Shown: positions 9,284 through 18,205 of the stretch, in pieces
Layout: each line of letters starts with the position of its first letter
Position numbering within the stretch: the first letter of the stretch is position 1
Assembly (NCBI GenBank): GCA_002717485.1
Contig: PBDW01000007.1
Location: 62,001-126,000, forward strand
DNA length: 64,000 bases
Direction: 5' to 3'
From: Pelagibacteraceae bacterium
GTDB taxonomy: Bacteria > Pseudomonadota > Alphaproteobacteria > HIMB59 > GCA-002718135
The notes under the pieces: generated by a model
Told to the model about the DNA's origin: nothing
Databases searched by the model: none
What the model saw: only the letters and a program-made list of their open reading frames with translations
Made by a program: the position numbers and the translations under genes

Positions 9284-10159
9284 ATGAAAATTCTAGTTTG
9301 TGGAGCAAATGGTCAACTTGGGTCAGTTTTAAAAAATACATGTCCATCAGATTTTATTGCCATCTATAGTTCTAAAAATGAAATTGATTTAACTCAAAAA
9401 GATTTTGTAATAAAAAAAATAAAGTTACTAAAACCAGATATAATAATTAATACTGCTGCATACACTTCTGTTGATAAAGCTGAGAGTGAAAGAGATTTAG
9501 CAAAAGAAATAAATATGATTGGATGTAAAAATCTTGCTATTGCAGCAAACAATATTAATGCATCTTTAATACACATTTCAACAGACTATGTTTTTGATGG
9601 AAAAAAAAATAACCCCTACGATGAAACAGATAAAACCAATCCTTTGTCAGTATATGGAAGAACTAAGTTATGGGGTGAAAATGAAATAATTGAAAACTTG
9701 GATAAGTATATAATTATTAGAACTTCCTGGTTATATGCATCCAAGGGCAACAATTTTTTAAATAAATTAGTGCAATTAAGTAAAGAAAGGGAAATTTTAA
9801 ATATTATATCCGATCAATATGGAAGACCAACGTTTTGTGATGATTTGGCAAAAACTATATGGAACATTTCTAAAGAGATATTTTATGAAAAATATATTTC
9901 CCAAATATATCACTGTTCAGGTAGTGGCGAGGTAGTTTCTTGGTACGAGTTTGCTTTAGAAATTTCAAGATTATTTAATAAATCTAACATTCATTTTCCT
10001 ACAATCAAACCAATACTAACAAAAGATTTTAATCAACAGGCAATTAGGCCAAAATATAGCGCTTTAAATGTAGAAAAAATATTAAGAGATTTCAATTTAA
10101 CTGAAGTTGATTGGAGACTTTCTTTATCTAACTCAATAAATGGTATAATAGGTAAATAA
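9284..10159 (+). CDS. rmlD: dTDP-4-dehydrorhamnose reductase
   Basis: RmlD performs the last step of dTDP-L-rhamnose synthesis, the NAD(P)H-dependent reduction of the 4-keto group. The 291-residue product has the N-terminal GANGQLGSVL loop, NTAAYTSVDKAE, STDYVFDGKK, the active-site YGRTKLWGE (Tyr-x3-Lys) and RTSWLYAS, all characteristic of the family. The gene lies 30 bp after rmlB, and its TAA shares a base with the ATG of rmlA. This copy is the canonical one, in contrast to the divergent RmlD-like gene at 6776-7678. Confidence 0.93.
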   Translation: MKILVCGANGQLGSVLKNTCPSDFIAIYSSKNEIDLTQKDFVIKKIKLLKPDIIINTAAYTSVDKAESERDLAKEINMIGCKNLAIAANNINASLIHISTDYVFDGKKNNPYDETDKTNPLSVYGRTKLWGENEIIENLDKYIIIRTSWLYASKGNNFLNKLVQLSKEREILNIISDQYGRPTFCDDLAKTIWNISKEIFYEKYISQIYHCSGSGEVVSWYEFALEISRLFNKSNIHFPTIKPILTKDFNQQAIRPKYSALNVEKILRDFNLTEVDWRLSLSNSINGIIGK

Positions 10160-11043
10160 TGAGTAGAAATATGAAAGGTATTATTTTATCCGGAGGTGCT
10201 GGAACAAGGCTCCATCCATCTACAATTTCTATTTCAAAACAGTTACTGCCAGTTTTCGATAAACCCTTAATATACTACCCACTTTGCACGTTAATGTCGG
10301 CAAATATTAGAGAAATTCTATGTATTACAACTCCAGAGAGTCAAGATAATTTTAAAAAACTTCTTGGTGATGGAAGTAAATGGGGAATAGATATTACATT
10401 TGAAATCCAAAAAAATCCTAATGGAATAGCTGAAGCATTTAAAATTGGTAAAAATTTTGTTGGAAATTCGCCAGTTGGATTAATATTAGGAGATAATATC
10501 TTTTATGGATCAAACCTTGAAGAATATCTTACAATTGATCCAATAAACTTCAAAGGAGCTGAAATTTTTGCATATCAAGTGCCGGATCCGCAAAGATATG
10601 GAGTCGTTGAAATATTAGATAATAAAGCAGTTTCTATTGAAGAAAAACCCTCAAAACCGAAATCATCTTATGTTATTACAGGTTTGTATTTTTACGATAA
10701 TCAAGTTTTAGATATTGTTAACCAGATAAAACCATCAGCTAGAAATGAACTTGAGATATCAGATGTTAATAGAGTCTATTTAGAAAAGAATATGTTGAAT
10801 GTTAAAAAGTTATCACAAGGAACCGTATGGTTAGATGCAGGTACAACTACCTCATTACTTCAGGCTTCTCAATTCGTTCAAACAATCCAAGAAAGACAGC
10901 AAATACAAATCGGTTGTCCAGAAGAATTGAGTTGGAATAAAGGATGGATTTCAGATAATGCATTTTATAAATTTATAGAATATGCCCCAAAGAATAACTA
11001 CGGCGACTATCTGAAAAAAATTTGGAAAGAAAAACTAATATAA
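10159..11043 (+). CDS. rmlA: Glucose-1-phosphate thymidylyltransferase
   Basis: RmlA joins dTTP and glucose-1-phosphate to make dTDP-glucose, the entry step of the rhamnose pathway and its usual feedback point. The 294-residue protein has the signature GIILSGGAGTRLHPST near the N-terminus, SKQLLPVFDKPLIYYPL, LGDNIFYG and a C-terminal TVWLDAGTT segment. The usual family length is about 290. I kept the start at 10159 because its ATG overlaps the rmlD stop (TAATG); a second ATG four codons later is also possible. With rmlB, rmlC and rmlD, the pathway is complete in this window. Confidence 0.94.
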   Translation: MSRNMKGIILSGGAGTRLHPSTISISKQLLPVFDKPLIYYPLCTLMSANIREILCITTPESQDNFKKLLGDGSKWGIDITFEIQKNPNGIAEAFKIGKNFVGNSPVGLILGDNIFYGSNLEEYLTIDPINFKGAEIFAYQVPDPQRYGVVEILDNKAVSIEEKPSKPKSSYVITGLYFYDNQVLDIVNQIKPSARNELEISDVNRVYLEKNMLNVKKLSQGTVWLDAGTTTSLLQASQFVQTIQERQQIQIGCPEELSWNKGWISDNAFYKFIEYAPKNNYGDYLKKIWKEKLI

Positions 11044-11050
11044 TAAATTA

Positions 11051-12094
11051 ATGATTCCATATTGGATTATATTCACAATACCTGTTCTGGCATTTATTTT
11101 TCCTTTTAAATTTTCAAATTCTGTTAATAATCTGTTTTGGATATTTAATATGCTAATTCTCATATTATTTATTGGTACAAGACATGAGGTTGGGGGCGAT
11201 TGGTCATTGTACCTTCAGCAATTTAATGAATTTAAAAGCACGGATAATTTTTTTAAAGAATTTAATACCACAGATTATGGTTATGAAATATTATCTGGAA
11301 CTATTTCAATACTAGGATTTGAAATATATACCTTAAATCTTATCTGTGGATTATTCTTTATTGTATGTTTAAGTAGTTATGCAAGAAGACAAAATTATCC
11401 TCTCCTAGTCATTATAATTGCAGTTCCGTATGTAATAAATGTTTTAGGTATGGGTTATGTCAGACAAGGTATAGCGTTTGCATTTGCTTTATTGGCTATT
11501 AATGCATTAATAAAAGAGAAAAAAATTATTTTTTTTATGTGGTTATTTTTTGGGGTTTTATTTCACAAATCAGTTATTTTAATGGGAGCACTTATAATTG
11601 TAAGTATGCCCAAGATATCAATCAGATATTATATTCTTTCTGCAATAGTATTTTATTTAATGTTTATTTTAGTTCAAAAAGACTTGATTAGATTGTTTAC
11701 ATATTATGTTGGTGAGGAGAGGCACTTATATTCATCCGGAACTCTTTTTAGAGTTATTTTAAATATAATCCCAGCAATAATATTCATTATCTATGGAAAA
11801 AGAATGACAAATAATATTATAGAAAGAAAAATTTATTTATTTATGTCTTTAGTAAGTATTGCCAGTTTATTTTTCGTTAATTATGCATCAACTGGAGTAG
11901 ATAGAATTATGCTTTATTTTATTCCATTACAATTATTTGTTTTTTCAAATCTTTCATTAATTTCTAAAAATAACAGCCTTATTTTTCCCATTAATTTAAT
12001 CGTAATATCTTTCTACACCTTGGTCCTCTATGTATGGTTGAATTATGCACTATTTTCTAATAAATGGGTTCCCTATCAAACTTACCTTTTTTAA
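11051..12094 (+). CDS. EpsG/Wzy-like polysaccharide polymerase, polytopic membrane protein
   Basis: The 347-residue protein is highly hydrophobic, with about nine to ten predicted membrane helices. The motif GTRHEVGGDWSLYLQQF near residues 42-58 follows the R-x-x-x-G-G-D-W/Y-x-x-Y pattern of the EpsG family, a group of exopolysaccharide/O-antigen polymerases. YVRQGIAFAFALLAI and a GVLFHKS segment are further family traits. It would link repeat units on undecaprenyl diphosphate in the periplasm. It lies 7 bp after rmlA within the polysaccharide operon. Assignment is from the pattern of helices and the short motif, so the exact family is less certain than the role class. Confidence 0.72.
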   Translation: MIPYWIIFTIPVLAFIFPFKFSNSVNNLFWIFNMLILILFIGTRHEVGGDWSLYLQQFNEFKSTDNFFKEFNTTDYGYEILSGTISILGFEIYTLNLICGLFFIVCLSSYARRQNYPLLVIIIAVPYVINVLGMGYVRQGIAFAFALLAINALIKEKKIIFFMWLFFGVLFHKSVILMGALIIVSMPKISIRYYILSAIVFYLMFILVQKDLIRLFTYYVGEERHLYSSGTLFRVILNIIPAIIFIIYGKRMTNNIIERKIYLFMSLVSIASLFFVNYASTGVDRIMLYFIPLQLFVFSNLSLISKNNSLIFPINLIVISFYTLVLYVWLNYALFSNKWVPYQTYLF

Positions 12095-12123
12095 CCATAT
12101 GTTGTTTAAAAAATTATATATCT

Positions 12124-13236
12124 ATGAAAATAATAATTTCAGCTAATTCTTCTTGGAATATATATAATTTTCGTTTTGGCTTAGTTAGTTCATTAATTAA
12201 AAATAATCATGAAGTTATAGTTTTATCTACAATAGATGATTATTCAAAAAAACTTGAGGAGATTGGATGTAAAATAATTAAGATTTCATTAAATCCAAAC
12301 AAGAAGTCACCATTTGATGATAGCTTATTATTGATTAATTATATCTATTTATTTTATAAGCTGAAACCAGACATATTTCTTGGATTTACAATTAAGCCAA
12401 ATATATACGGATCAATAGCTGCCAATATTACAAACATAAAAGTAATTAATAATATATCTGGACTCGGAACAGCATTTATAGAAAATAATTTTTTACAAAC
12501 TTTTATAAAATTTCTTTATAAATTATCGTTACGCAAATCATTTAGAGTTTTTTTTCAAAATTCAGATGATCTTAAATTGTTTAAGAGAAATAATTTAATC
12601 TATTCCGACAAAAGCTATGTGATACCTGGATCAGGCATCAATTTAAATATTTATAAATATTCGCCAATAAAAGAGCATAAAACTAATACAAATTTTCTAT
12701 TTTTAGGCCGTTTTTTATGGGACAAAGGCATTTATGAATTAATAAAAGCAATTAGAATTGTCAAAAAAAATAATAATAATGTTAAATTTAATTTTCTTGG
12801 TTTTATTGAGAAAGATAATCCAAGAGGGATACCTGAAAATCAAATAAATGAATGGATTAATGAAGGCTTAATTAACTATTTGGGAAAAACAGATGATGTT
12901 AGGCAACACATCATAGATTCAGATTGTGTTTTATTACCTTCTTACAGAGAAGGTATGCCCAGATCATTAATTGAGGCTGCAGCGATAGGAAGGCCATTAA
13001 TTGCATCAAATGTAGCAGGCTGTAAAGATTTAATCAAAGAGGATCTTAATGGATATTTATGTAAAGTTAAAAATTATCAAGATTTATGTAATAAGTTAAA
13101 TAATTTTATATCTCTGCCATTTAAAGAAAGGTTATTTATGGGAAAAGAAAGCAGAAAAATTATAGAAAATAAATTTAACGAAGAATTAATAATAGATATT
13201 TATAATAAAGCAATAAAATCAGCTTTTGAGAGGTAA
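12124..13236 (+). CDS. Glycosyltransferase family 4, PglA-like
   Basis: The preferred start is the ATG at 12124 (MKIIISANSSWNIYNFRFG), because the longer ORF from 12064 adds 20 residues that overlap the polymerase gene and precede the natural first beta strand. The 370-residue product resembles GT4 enzymes of the PglA type that add a HexNAc to an undecaprenyl-linked sugar. Features include GFTIKPNIYGSIAA, NNISGLGTAF, the domain linker PGSGINLNIYKY, FLFLGRFLWDKGIYEL, and LPSYREGMPRSLIEAAAIGRPLIASNVAGC, a clean EX7E donor site (Glu-Gly ... Glu-Ala). It is cytosolic and membrane-associated. The acceptor may be the sugar placed by the WecA-type gene downstream. Confidence 0.85.
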   Translation: MKIIISANSSWNIYNFRFGLVSSLIKNNHEVIVLSTIDDYSKKLEEIGCKIIKISLNPNKKSPFDDSLLLINYIYLFYKLKPDIFLGFTIKPNIYGSIAANITNIKVINNISGLGTAFIENNFLQTFIKFLYKLSLRKSFRVFFQNSDDLKLFKRNNLIYSDKSYVIPGSGINLNIYKYSPIKEHKTNTNFLFLGRFLWDKGIYELIKAIRIVKKNNNNVKFNFLGFIEKDNPRGIPENQINEWINEGLINYLGKTDDVRQHIIDSDCVLLPSYREGMPRSLIEAAAIGRPLIASNVAGCKDLIKEDLNGYLCKVKNYQDLCNKLNNFISLPFKERLFMGKESRKIIENKFNEELIIDIYNKAIKSAFER

Positions 13237-13240
13237 TTAG

Positions 13241-14794
13241 TTGTATAAAAATTATAACAAATCAAAGATTAGTATATTATTAATTCTTTTTGGAATATTG
13301 CCGTATTTATTTTTGGGAACCGGTATTCATGGTGATGATATAAGCCAAATTAAGATTACTCAAAATATTGATTTTGAATATTTTTTGAATCCAGATCCAA
13401 AGATCAGAGGCATTTCTAGTTTTTTCTTGCCAGGATATTATTTTTTTTGGTGGGCTTACCCTGTTTTTGGATACGAACATCAATGGCCATATGATTTAAT
13501 TAAATATATTGTACACTTAATAAGTTTATTTTTAATATTTAGATTTTTAAGCGATTATATACCTAGAAACAGAGCTTTTTTCGGATCACTTATTTTTTTA
13601 TTTTATCCTGCCCATGAATCAACCGCATACTGGTATATGATAATACCATATGTATTATCACCAGCATTAATTATGTACTCTCACCATTTAATGAGACTGA
13701 ATCAAAAATATAAAAGTTTGATGATTGGAACCATTGCATCGTTTATTACTTATTCTTCGGTGCCTTATATATTTGGATTGTCTATAATTTTTATATATGA
13801 AAGATATTATAAAAAATTTATATTCTTTATATTACCTGGAATATTATATCTCACCTATTATTTTATAATTGGTTATTTATTTCCAGTACAAGAACAAAGA
13901 ATAAATGATAACTTAACAATAGTAGGGTTTATTAAAAATATAATTATTCAAATCATTAGTTCGTTTGATTCGCTATTTGGTCCTTCATTTTTTATTAAAA
14001 TTTATTTATCAATAACTTCAATAAGTGTAATTTCTCTTATAATCTCATTTTTAATAATTTTTATTTTCCGAAACATTGTTAATTCTAAAATAAAATTTAT
14101 ACCGTGGTCTTTAATTTTTGGCGTTCTATCAGTTTTGTTATTTTCTTATTGCATGTTTGCTTTAACAGGTCTTTATACTCAATCTTCTTTTAATTTAGGT
14201 AATAGAGTAACAATATATGGTTCGTTAATTATGGCAGTACTGATATCATTATTGCCCTTTAATAATAAATTTCTTCTTTTCGTATCTTTAATTTTTATAT
14301 TTCCTGTATTGGGTATTTCAGATCATTGGAAAACATGGAATGAAAAACAGAAAATATTAATAAATAATATTGAGAATAATAAAGATTTAGCTTTAATTGA
14401 GGATGATAACATATTGTTAATTAAAGGTAATTTCTATAGCAAATTAGGTCCCATTTCTCATATAGAATTTCTAAGTATGCCCTGGGTTGCTAAATCAATA
14501 TTTGAAAAAAGTGTAAAAACTGAGAAAATTATGCCATTAACTTCTTACGTAATTACTAAAGATGGAAATTTAATTGACAATAAATTTAAAGAACAATTTT
14601 TAATAACTTATCCAATTTACCTATATGATACAAATACAAACATTTTAAAAAAATTAAATAAGATAGAATTAGAGAATATTATGACAAATAGGGATAGGGA
14701 AATTAGACATTGGGTGCAAATAATTGATAATAAAAATATTATTTCGTTTATTACTTATTTAAATCCACGGTTGGAATATTTATTTAAAAAATAA
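13241..14794 (+). CDS. Polytopic membrane protein, GT-C-like, function unknown
   Basis: This 517-residue ORF starts with TTG four bases after the previous stop; no closer ATG keeps the first membrane helix. It has a first helix near residues 8-25, then a periplasmic loop with GIHGDDISQIK, and about nine to eleven more helices. A soluble C-terminal part runs from roughly residue 370. An acidic pair right after helix 1 is typical of GT-C enzymes such as PMT/ArnT/STT3 relatives, which use polyprenyl-phosphate sugars in the periplasm. I do not recognise a named family. A side-branch sugar transferase would fit the locus, but this is inference from topology. Confidence 0.5.
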   Translation: MYKNYNKSKISILLILFGILPYLFLGTGIHGDDISQIKITQNIDFEYFLNPDPKIRGISSFFLPGYYFFWWAYPVFGYEHQWPYDLIKYIVHLISLFLIFRFLSDYIPRNRAFFGSLIFLFYPAHESTAYWYMIIPYVLSPALIMYSHHLMRLNQKYKSLMIGTIASFITYSSVPYIFGLSIIFIYERYYKKFIFFILPGILYLTYYFIIGYLFPVQEQRINDNLTIVGFIKNIIIQIISSFDSLFGPSFFIKIYLSITSISVISLIISFLIIFIFRNIVNSKIKFIPWSLIFGVLSVLLFSYCMFALTGLYTQSSFNLGNRVTIYGSLIMAVLISLLPFNNKFLLFVSLIFIFPVLGISDHWKTWNEKQKILINNIENNKDLALIEDDNILLIKGNFYSKLGPISHIEFLSMPWVAKSIFEKSVKTEKIMPLTSYVITKDGNLIDNKFKEQFLITYPIYLYDTNTNILKKLNKIELENIMTNRDREIRHWVQIIDNKNIISFITYLNPRLEYLFKK

Positions 14795-14795
14795 A

Positions 14796-16076
14796 ATGCA
14801 AAAAGTTTCAAAAAAGACAAAAATTGGCATTATTGGACTTGGCTATGTTGGATTAAACCTTGCAATTGAATTTAGTAAAAAATTTAATGTTGTAGGGTTT
14901 GAAGCAAGTAAGAATAGAATATCTGAACTTAAAAATGGCGTTGATAAAACAAAAGAAGTTTCAAAGAGTTCATTACTTGCATCAAAAAACTTGTTTTTAA
15001 CTAACAGCTCTGAAAACCTAAGAATATGCAATGTTTATATTATTACAGTTCCAACACCTATTAATTCTAATAAAAAACCTGATTTAAAAATGTTATTAAC
15101 TGCAACTAAAACAATCGGTGGCTTATTAAAAAAAGGCAATGTTGTTATATATGAATCTACAGTTTATCCGGGCGCCACTGAAGAAGAATGCATACCGGTA
15201 CTTGAAAAAATATCTAATCTAAAAATAAATAAAGACTTTTATTGCGGATATTCTCCTGAAAGAATAAATCCTGGAGATAAAAAACATAAATTAATTGATG
15301 TCGTTAAATTAACGTCAGGTTCAAATAAAAAAACAGCTAATTTTGTAGATTTATTATACTCTAAGATTATTCGTGCTGGCACCTATATGACTTCAAGTAT
15401 TCGTGTAGCTGAAGCTGCAAAAGTTATTGAGAACACCCAAAGGGACTTGAACATTGCTCTTGTTAATGAATTTTCAATCATTTTTAACTCACTAGATTTA
15501 GATACAGGTGAGATTTTAAATGCTGCAAAAACTAAATGGAATTTCTTAAACTTTTATCCAGGTCTTGTAGGAGGTCATTGTATCAGTGTTGACCCTTATT
15601 ATCTAACTTTTAAATCTCAGCAAGTTGGCTATAATCCTAAAGTGATACTTTCAGGCCGTTATGTAAATGATCAAATGGGCGTATATGTTGCAAAAAAACT
15701 AATAAAACAAATGAAAAAAAGAAAATTATTAAGAAATAATAATAAGATATTATTAATGGGCATAGCATTTAAAGAAAATTGTCCTGATATTAGAAATAGT
15801 CGTGTATTTGATATTATAAAGGTATTAACTAAAGAAAATTTAAAAATAGAAGTTTATGATCCAGTTGCGGACACTTCTAGGATAAAAAAGAAATCATATT
15901 TTCAATTTATTGATTCTATTAAAAAAAATCATTATGATTCTATTATTATTGCTGTTGCACATGATATTTTTAAAAAAATGGGGATAAGAAAAATACGAAG
16001 TTTTGGTAAGAAAAATTCGTTAATTTATGATCTAAAAAGTATTTTTAACAACAATGATGTTGATTTTTCTCTCTAG
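14796..16076 (+). CDS. UDP-N-acetylhexosamine 6-dehydrogenase (TviB/WbpA type)
   Basis: This 426-residue nucleotide-sugar dehydrogenase oxidises C6 of a UDP-HexNAc twice with NAD to give the uronic acid. It has the N-terminal GIIGLGYVGLNLAIEF Rossmann loop, TVPTPIN, YESTVYPGATEE, YSPERINPGDKKH, and the central AAKVIENTQRDLNIAL helix. The catalytic Cys lies in VGGHCISVDPYYL, with GRYVNDQMG after it. The YSPERINPGDK and GHCISVDPYYLTF segments resemble TviB/WbpO-like GalNAc or GlcNAc dehydrogenases more than UDP-glucose dehydrogenase, where this region differs. No partner 4-epimerase is in view. It follows the membrane protein by 1 bp. Confidence 0.85.
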   Translation: MQKVSKKTKIGIIGLGYVGLNLAIEFSKKFNVVGFEASKNRISELKNGVDKTKEVSKSSLLASKNLFLTNSSENLRICNVYIITVPTPINSNKKPDLKMLLTATKTIGGLLKKGNVVIYESTVYPGATEEECIPVLEKISNLKINKDFYCGYSPERINPGDKKHKLIDVVKLTSGSNKKTANFVDLLYSKIIRAGTYMTSSIRVAEAAKVIENTQRDLNIALVNEFSIIFNSLDLDTGEILNAAKTKWNFLNFYPGLVGGHCISVDPYYLTFKSQQVGYNPKVILSGRYVNDQMGVYVAKKLIKQMKKRKLLRNNNKILLMGIAFKENCPDIRNSRVFDIIKVLTKENLKIEVYDPVADTSRIKKKSYFQFIDSIKKNHYDSIIIAVAHDIFKKMGIRKIRSFGKKNSLIYDLKSIFNNNDVDFSL

Positions 16077-16123
16077 TCTAAATTTACTTTTATTAAAATA
16101 ATAATGTGTTATTCTTAAAATTT

Positions 16124-17143
16124 ATGAGTATTATAGTTATATTAGATATTGTTTTATTAATTTTCCTTATTATTTTTTTATCATATTTTTCTAGTAATCT
16201 CAGATTAATTGATTATCCAAATGACAGAAAAATACACAAAGGTAAAATTCCTTTAGTAGGCGGTATTGCGATATATATTTCAATAATATTTGCAATATTG
16301 TTCTTAGAAGTTCACAATTGGTTAATTATTCTTGTTTTTTCATCTAGTGTTATAGTTTTATTTGGCGCTTTGGATGATGCTCTTCAACTTGGAGTATCTG
16401 TTAGACTCATTTCACAATTCATTGCCGCTTTAGTAATCGTAGGAAGTGGATTAAGTATAGTTGATATTGGCGATTACGCTTTAATAAATCCAATAGAGTT
16501 AGGAATGTTTGCAATTTTATTAACTTTTTTAAGCGTAATTGGTCTTACAAATGCAATAAATTTTATGGATGGGATTGACGGTTTGGCATCATCTTTGGTT
16601 TTTATATCTATATTATCAATTTATATATTTTCAATTTTTGACGGTGGACTTACTGATGGTGATTTTTTAATATTATTACTATTTAATATATTAGTCTTCT
16701 TTCTAATAAATATTGGATGGACTCCAATAAGAAAAATTTTTCTAGGTGATTCAGGAAGTACAATGTTGGGATTTATTGTAGCTTGGTTATTAATATATTA
16801 TGCCCATCCCAATATAAGAAGTTTACACCCAGTATTAACCATTTGGTGTGTTACTATACCGGTTTTTGATATGATTACTGTAACAATTAGAAGGCTGTCA
16901 AACAAGAGCAATCCTTTTAAACCAGATAGAAATCACATACATCACATTCTATTGGATAAAGGTTTTTCTTCAAAAAATGTTCTTTTTATTATTGTGATAT
17001 TTGCATGTTCATTAAATATTATAGGAGGATTTATTTATTTTTGGCAAGGACCTTTTCCCGCTTTAATTACTTACTTTTTGTGCTTTTTTTTGTACTTTGC
17101 AACTAACACATTGATGCAAAAAAAATTTATTAGTAATAATTAG
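16124..17143 (+). CDS. wecA: Undecaprenyl-phosphate N-acetylhexosamine-1-phosphate transferase (WecA-like)
   Basis: This polytopic enzyme starts polysaccharide chains by moving HexNAc-1-phosphate from UDP to undecaprenyl phosphate. I use the ATG at 16124 (339 residues); a GTG at 16106 in the same frame would add six residues. Visible family motifs are LVGGIAIY after the first helix, the Mg-binding ALDDALQLGV, NAINFMDGIDGLASS, FLGDSGSTMLGF and the substrate-recognition PDRNHIHHILLDKGFS. About ten to eleven helices are expected. As the last gene of the + strand locus, it supplies the primer for the upstream glycosyltransferases. The fit is best with WecA/TagO rather than MraY. Confidence 0.88.
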   Translation: MSIIVILDIVLLIFLIIFLSYFSSNLRLIDYPNDRKIHKGKIPLVGGIAIYISIIFAILFLEVHNWLIILVFSSSVIVLFGALDDALQLGVSVRLISQFIAALVIVGSGLSIVDIGDYALINPIELGMFAILLTFLSVIGLTNAINFMDGIDGLASSLVFISILSIYIFSIFDGGLTDGDFLILLLFNILVFFLINIGWTPIRKIFLGDSGSTMLGFIVAWLLIYYAHPNIRSLHPVLTIWCVTIPVFDMITVTIRRLSNKSNPFKPDRNHIHHILLDKGFSSKNVLFIIVIFACSLNIIGGFIYFWQGPFPALITYFLCFFLYFATNTLMQKKFISNN

Positions 17144-17156
17144 TTAGAATTAACAT

Positions 17157-18140
17157 CTATATTATTGATTTATTATTAATCTCATAAAAGAAATTTTCTA
17201 ACTCGTCTATGCTATTTGATTTAATTTTTTTATGAATTTGAATTTTAATATTTCTACTATTTGGTATTCCAAAAAATATTGAAATAAATGGACTTAATAA
17301 TCTATAAATTGAATCACAGCCTATGTTTTCTTTTATATAGCTGAAATAATTTTTAGTTATTTGCATAAAATTTGTATCTCTATATTTTTCACCATAAAAA
17401 AGTGAATCCACCTGATTTAAAATAAAAGGATTGGATTTAACCAATCTTCCAACCATAACACCGTCAATGTTTGATAGCATTAAATTTTTTGCTTGAGATA
17501 GGTTGTTGATACCTCCATTAAGAATAAATCTTGTATCTGGAAAATCCTCTTTAATCCTATTTACATATTCATATTTTAAAGGGGGAATATTTCTGTTACC
17601 TTTTGGATTTAAGCCTTTTAAAATCGCTTTTCTTGCATGAATATAAATTGTATCAATTCCTGAGTCTAGTATATGTTCGATAAATTCTTTAAAAAATTCA
17701 TAACTATCAAATTCATCCACACCAAGTCGACATTTCATCGTTACTTTAATTGATGAGTTAGTATTTAAACTAATTAAACATTTTTTTACTAGATTTTTTT
17801 CTTTCATTAAACATGCGCCAAATCTGCCTTTTTGGACCGCTTTACTAGGGCAGCCAACATTAAGATTTATTTCAGAAAATCCATTTTTTTGTATTATTTC
17901 AGCCGTCCTTGCAAGATCTTCAGGATCTGAACCGCCTATTTGAAATGCAACAGGATTTTTTATATTAATATTTTTTAATAAAATAGATTTATTTTTGCTG
18001 TATATTATTGATTTGGCCGCTATCATTTCTGTAAAAAGGTAACTTCTTGTTGAAAGCAGACTATATAGATATCTAGCGTGAGGGGTTGTATATCCCATCA
18101 TTGGCGCTACACAAAAAGTTCTTGAAAATACATTATTCAT
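17157..18140 (-). CDS. dusA: tRNA-dihydrouridine synthase A
   Basis: DusA reduces uridines in the D-loop of tRNAs (positions 20/20a) using FMN and NADPH. The 327-residue TIM-barrel protein starts with FCVAPMMGYTTPHARYL, the FMN-binding start of the family, followed by LFTEMIAAKSII. The catalytic Cys lies in NVGCPSKAVQKGRFGACLM, where the GxFGAxLM context marks the DusA subfamily. YIHARKAILKGLNPKGNR and LNGGINNLSQ complete the phosphate-binding loops. It is convergent with the polysaccharide operon (13 bp between stops) and divergent from the broken dehydrogenase gene, so 18141-18205 must hold both promoters. Confidence 0.93.
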   Translation of the reverse strand: MNNVFSRTFCVAPMMGYTTPHARYLYSLLSTRSYLFTEMIAAKSIIYSKNKSILLKNINIKNPVAFQIGGSDPEDLARTAEIIQKNGFSEINLNVGCPSKAVQKGRFGACLMKEKNLVKKCLISLNTNSSIKVTMKCRLGVDEFDSYEFFKEFIEHILDSGIDTIYIHARKAILKGLNPKGNRNIPPLKYEYVNRIKEDFPDTRFILNGGINNLSQAKNLMLSNIDGVMVGRLVKSNPFILNQVDSLFYGEKYRDTNFMQITKNYFSYIKENIGCDSIYRLLSPFISIFFGIPNSRNIKIQIHKKIKSNSIDELENFFYEINNKSII

Positions 18141-18205
18141 AATTTAGATGATTATTATTAGATTTTTTCTTCTTAGTATATATAATTTTATATTAATTAT
18201 TTATT

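Noticed and set aside
12064-12123. N-terminal extension of the PglA-like gene
   Set aside because: It overlaps the polymerase gene and adds residues before the first beta strand; the ATG at 12124 fits better.
17144-17156. Terminator between the polysaccharide operon and dusA
   Set aside because: Only a weak 4-bp inverted repeat (GTTA/TAAC) is seen around the convergent stops, with no clear U-tract.
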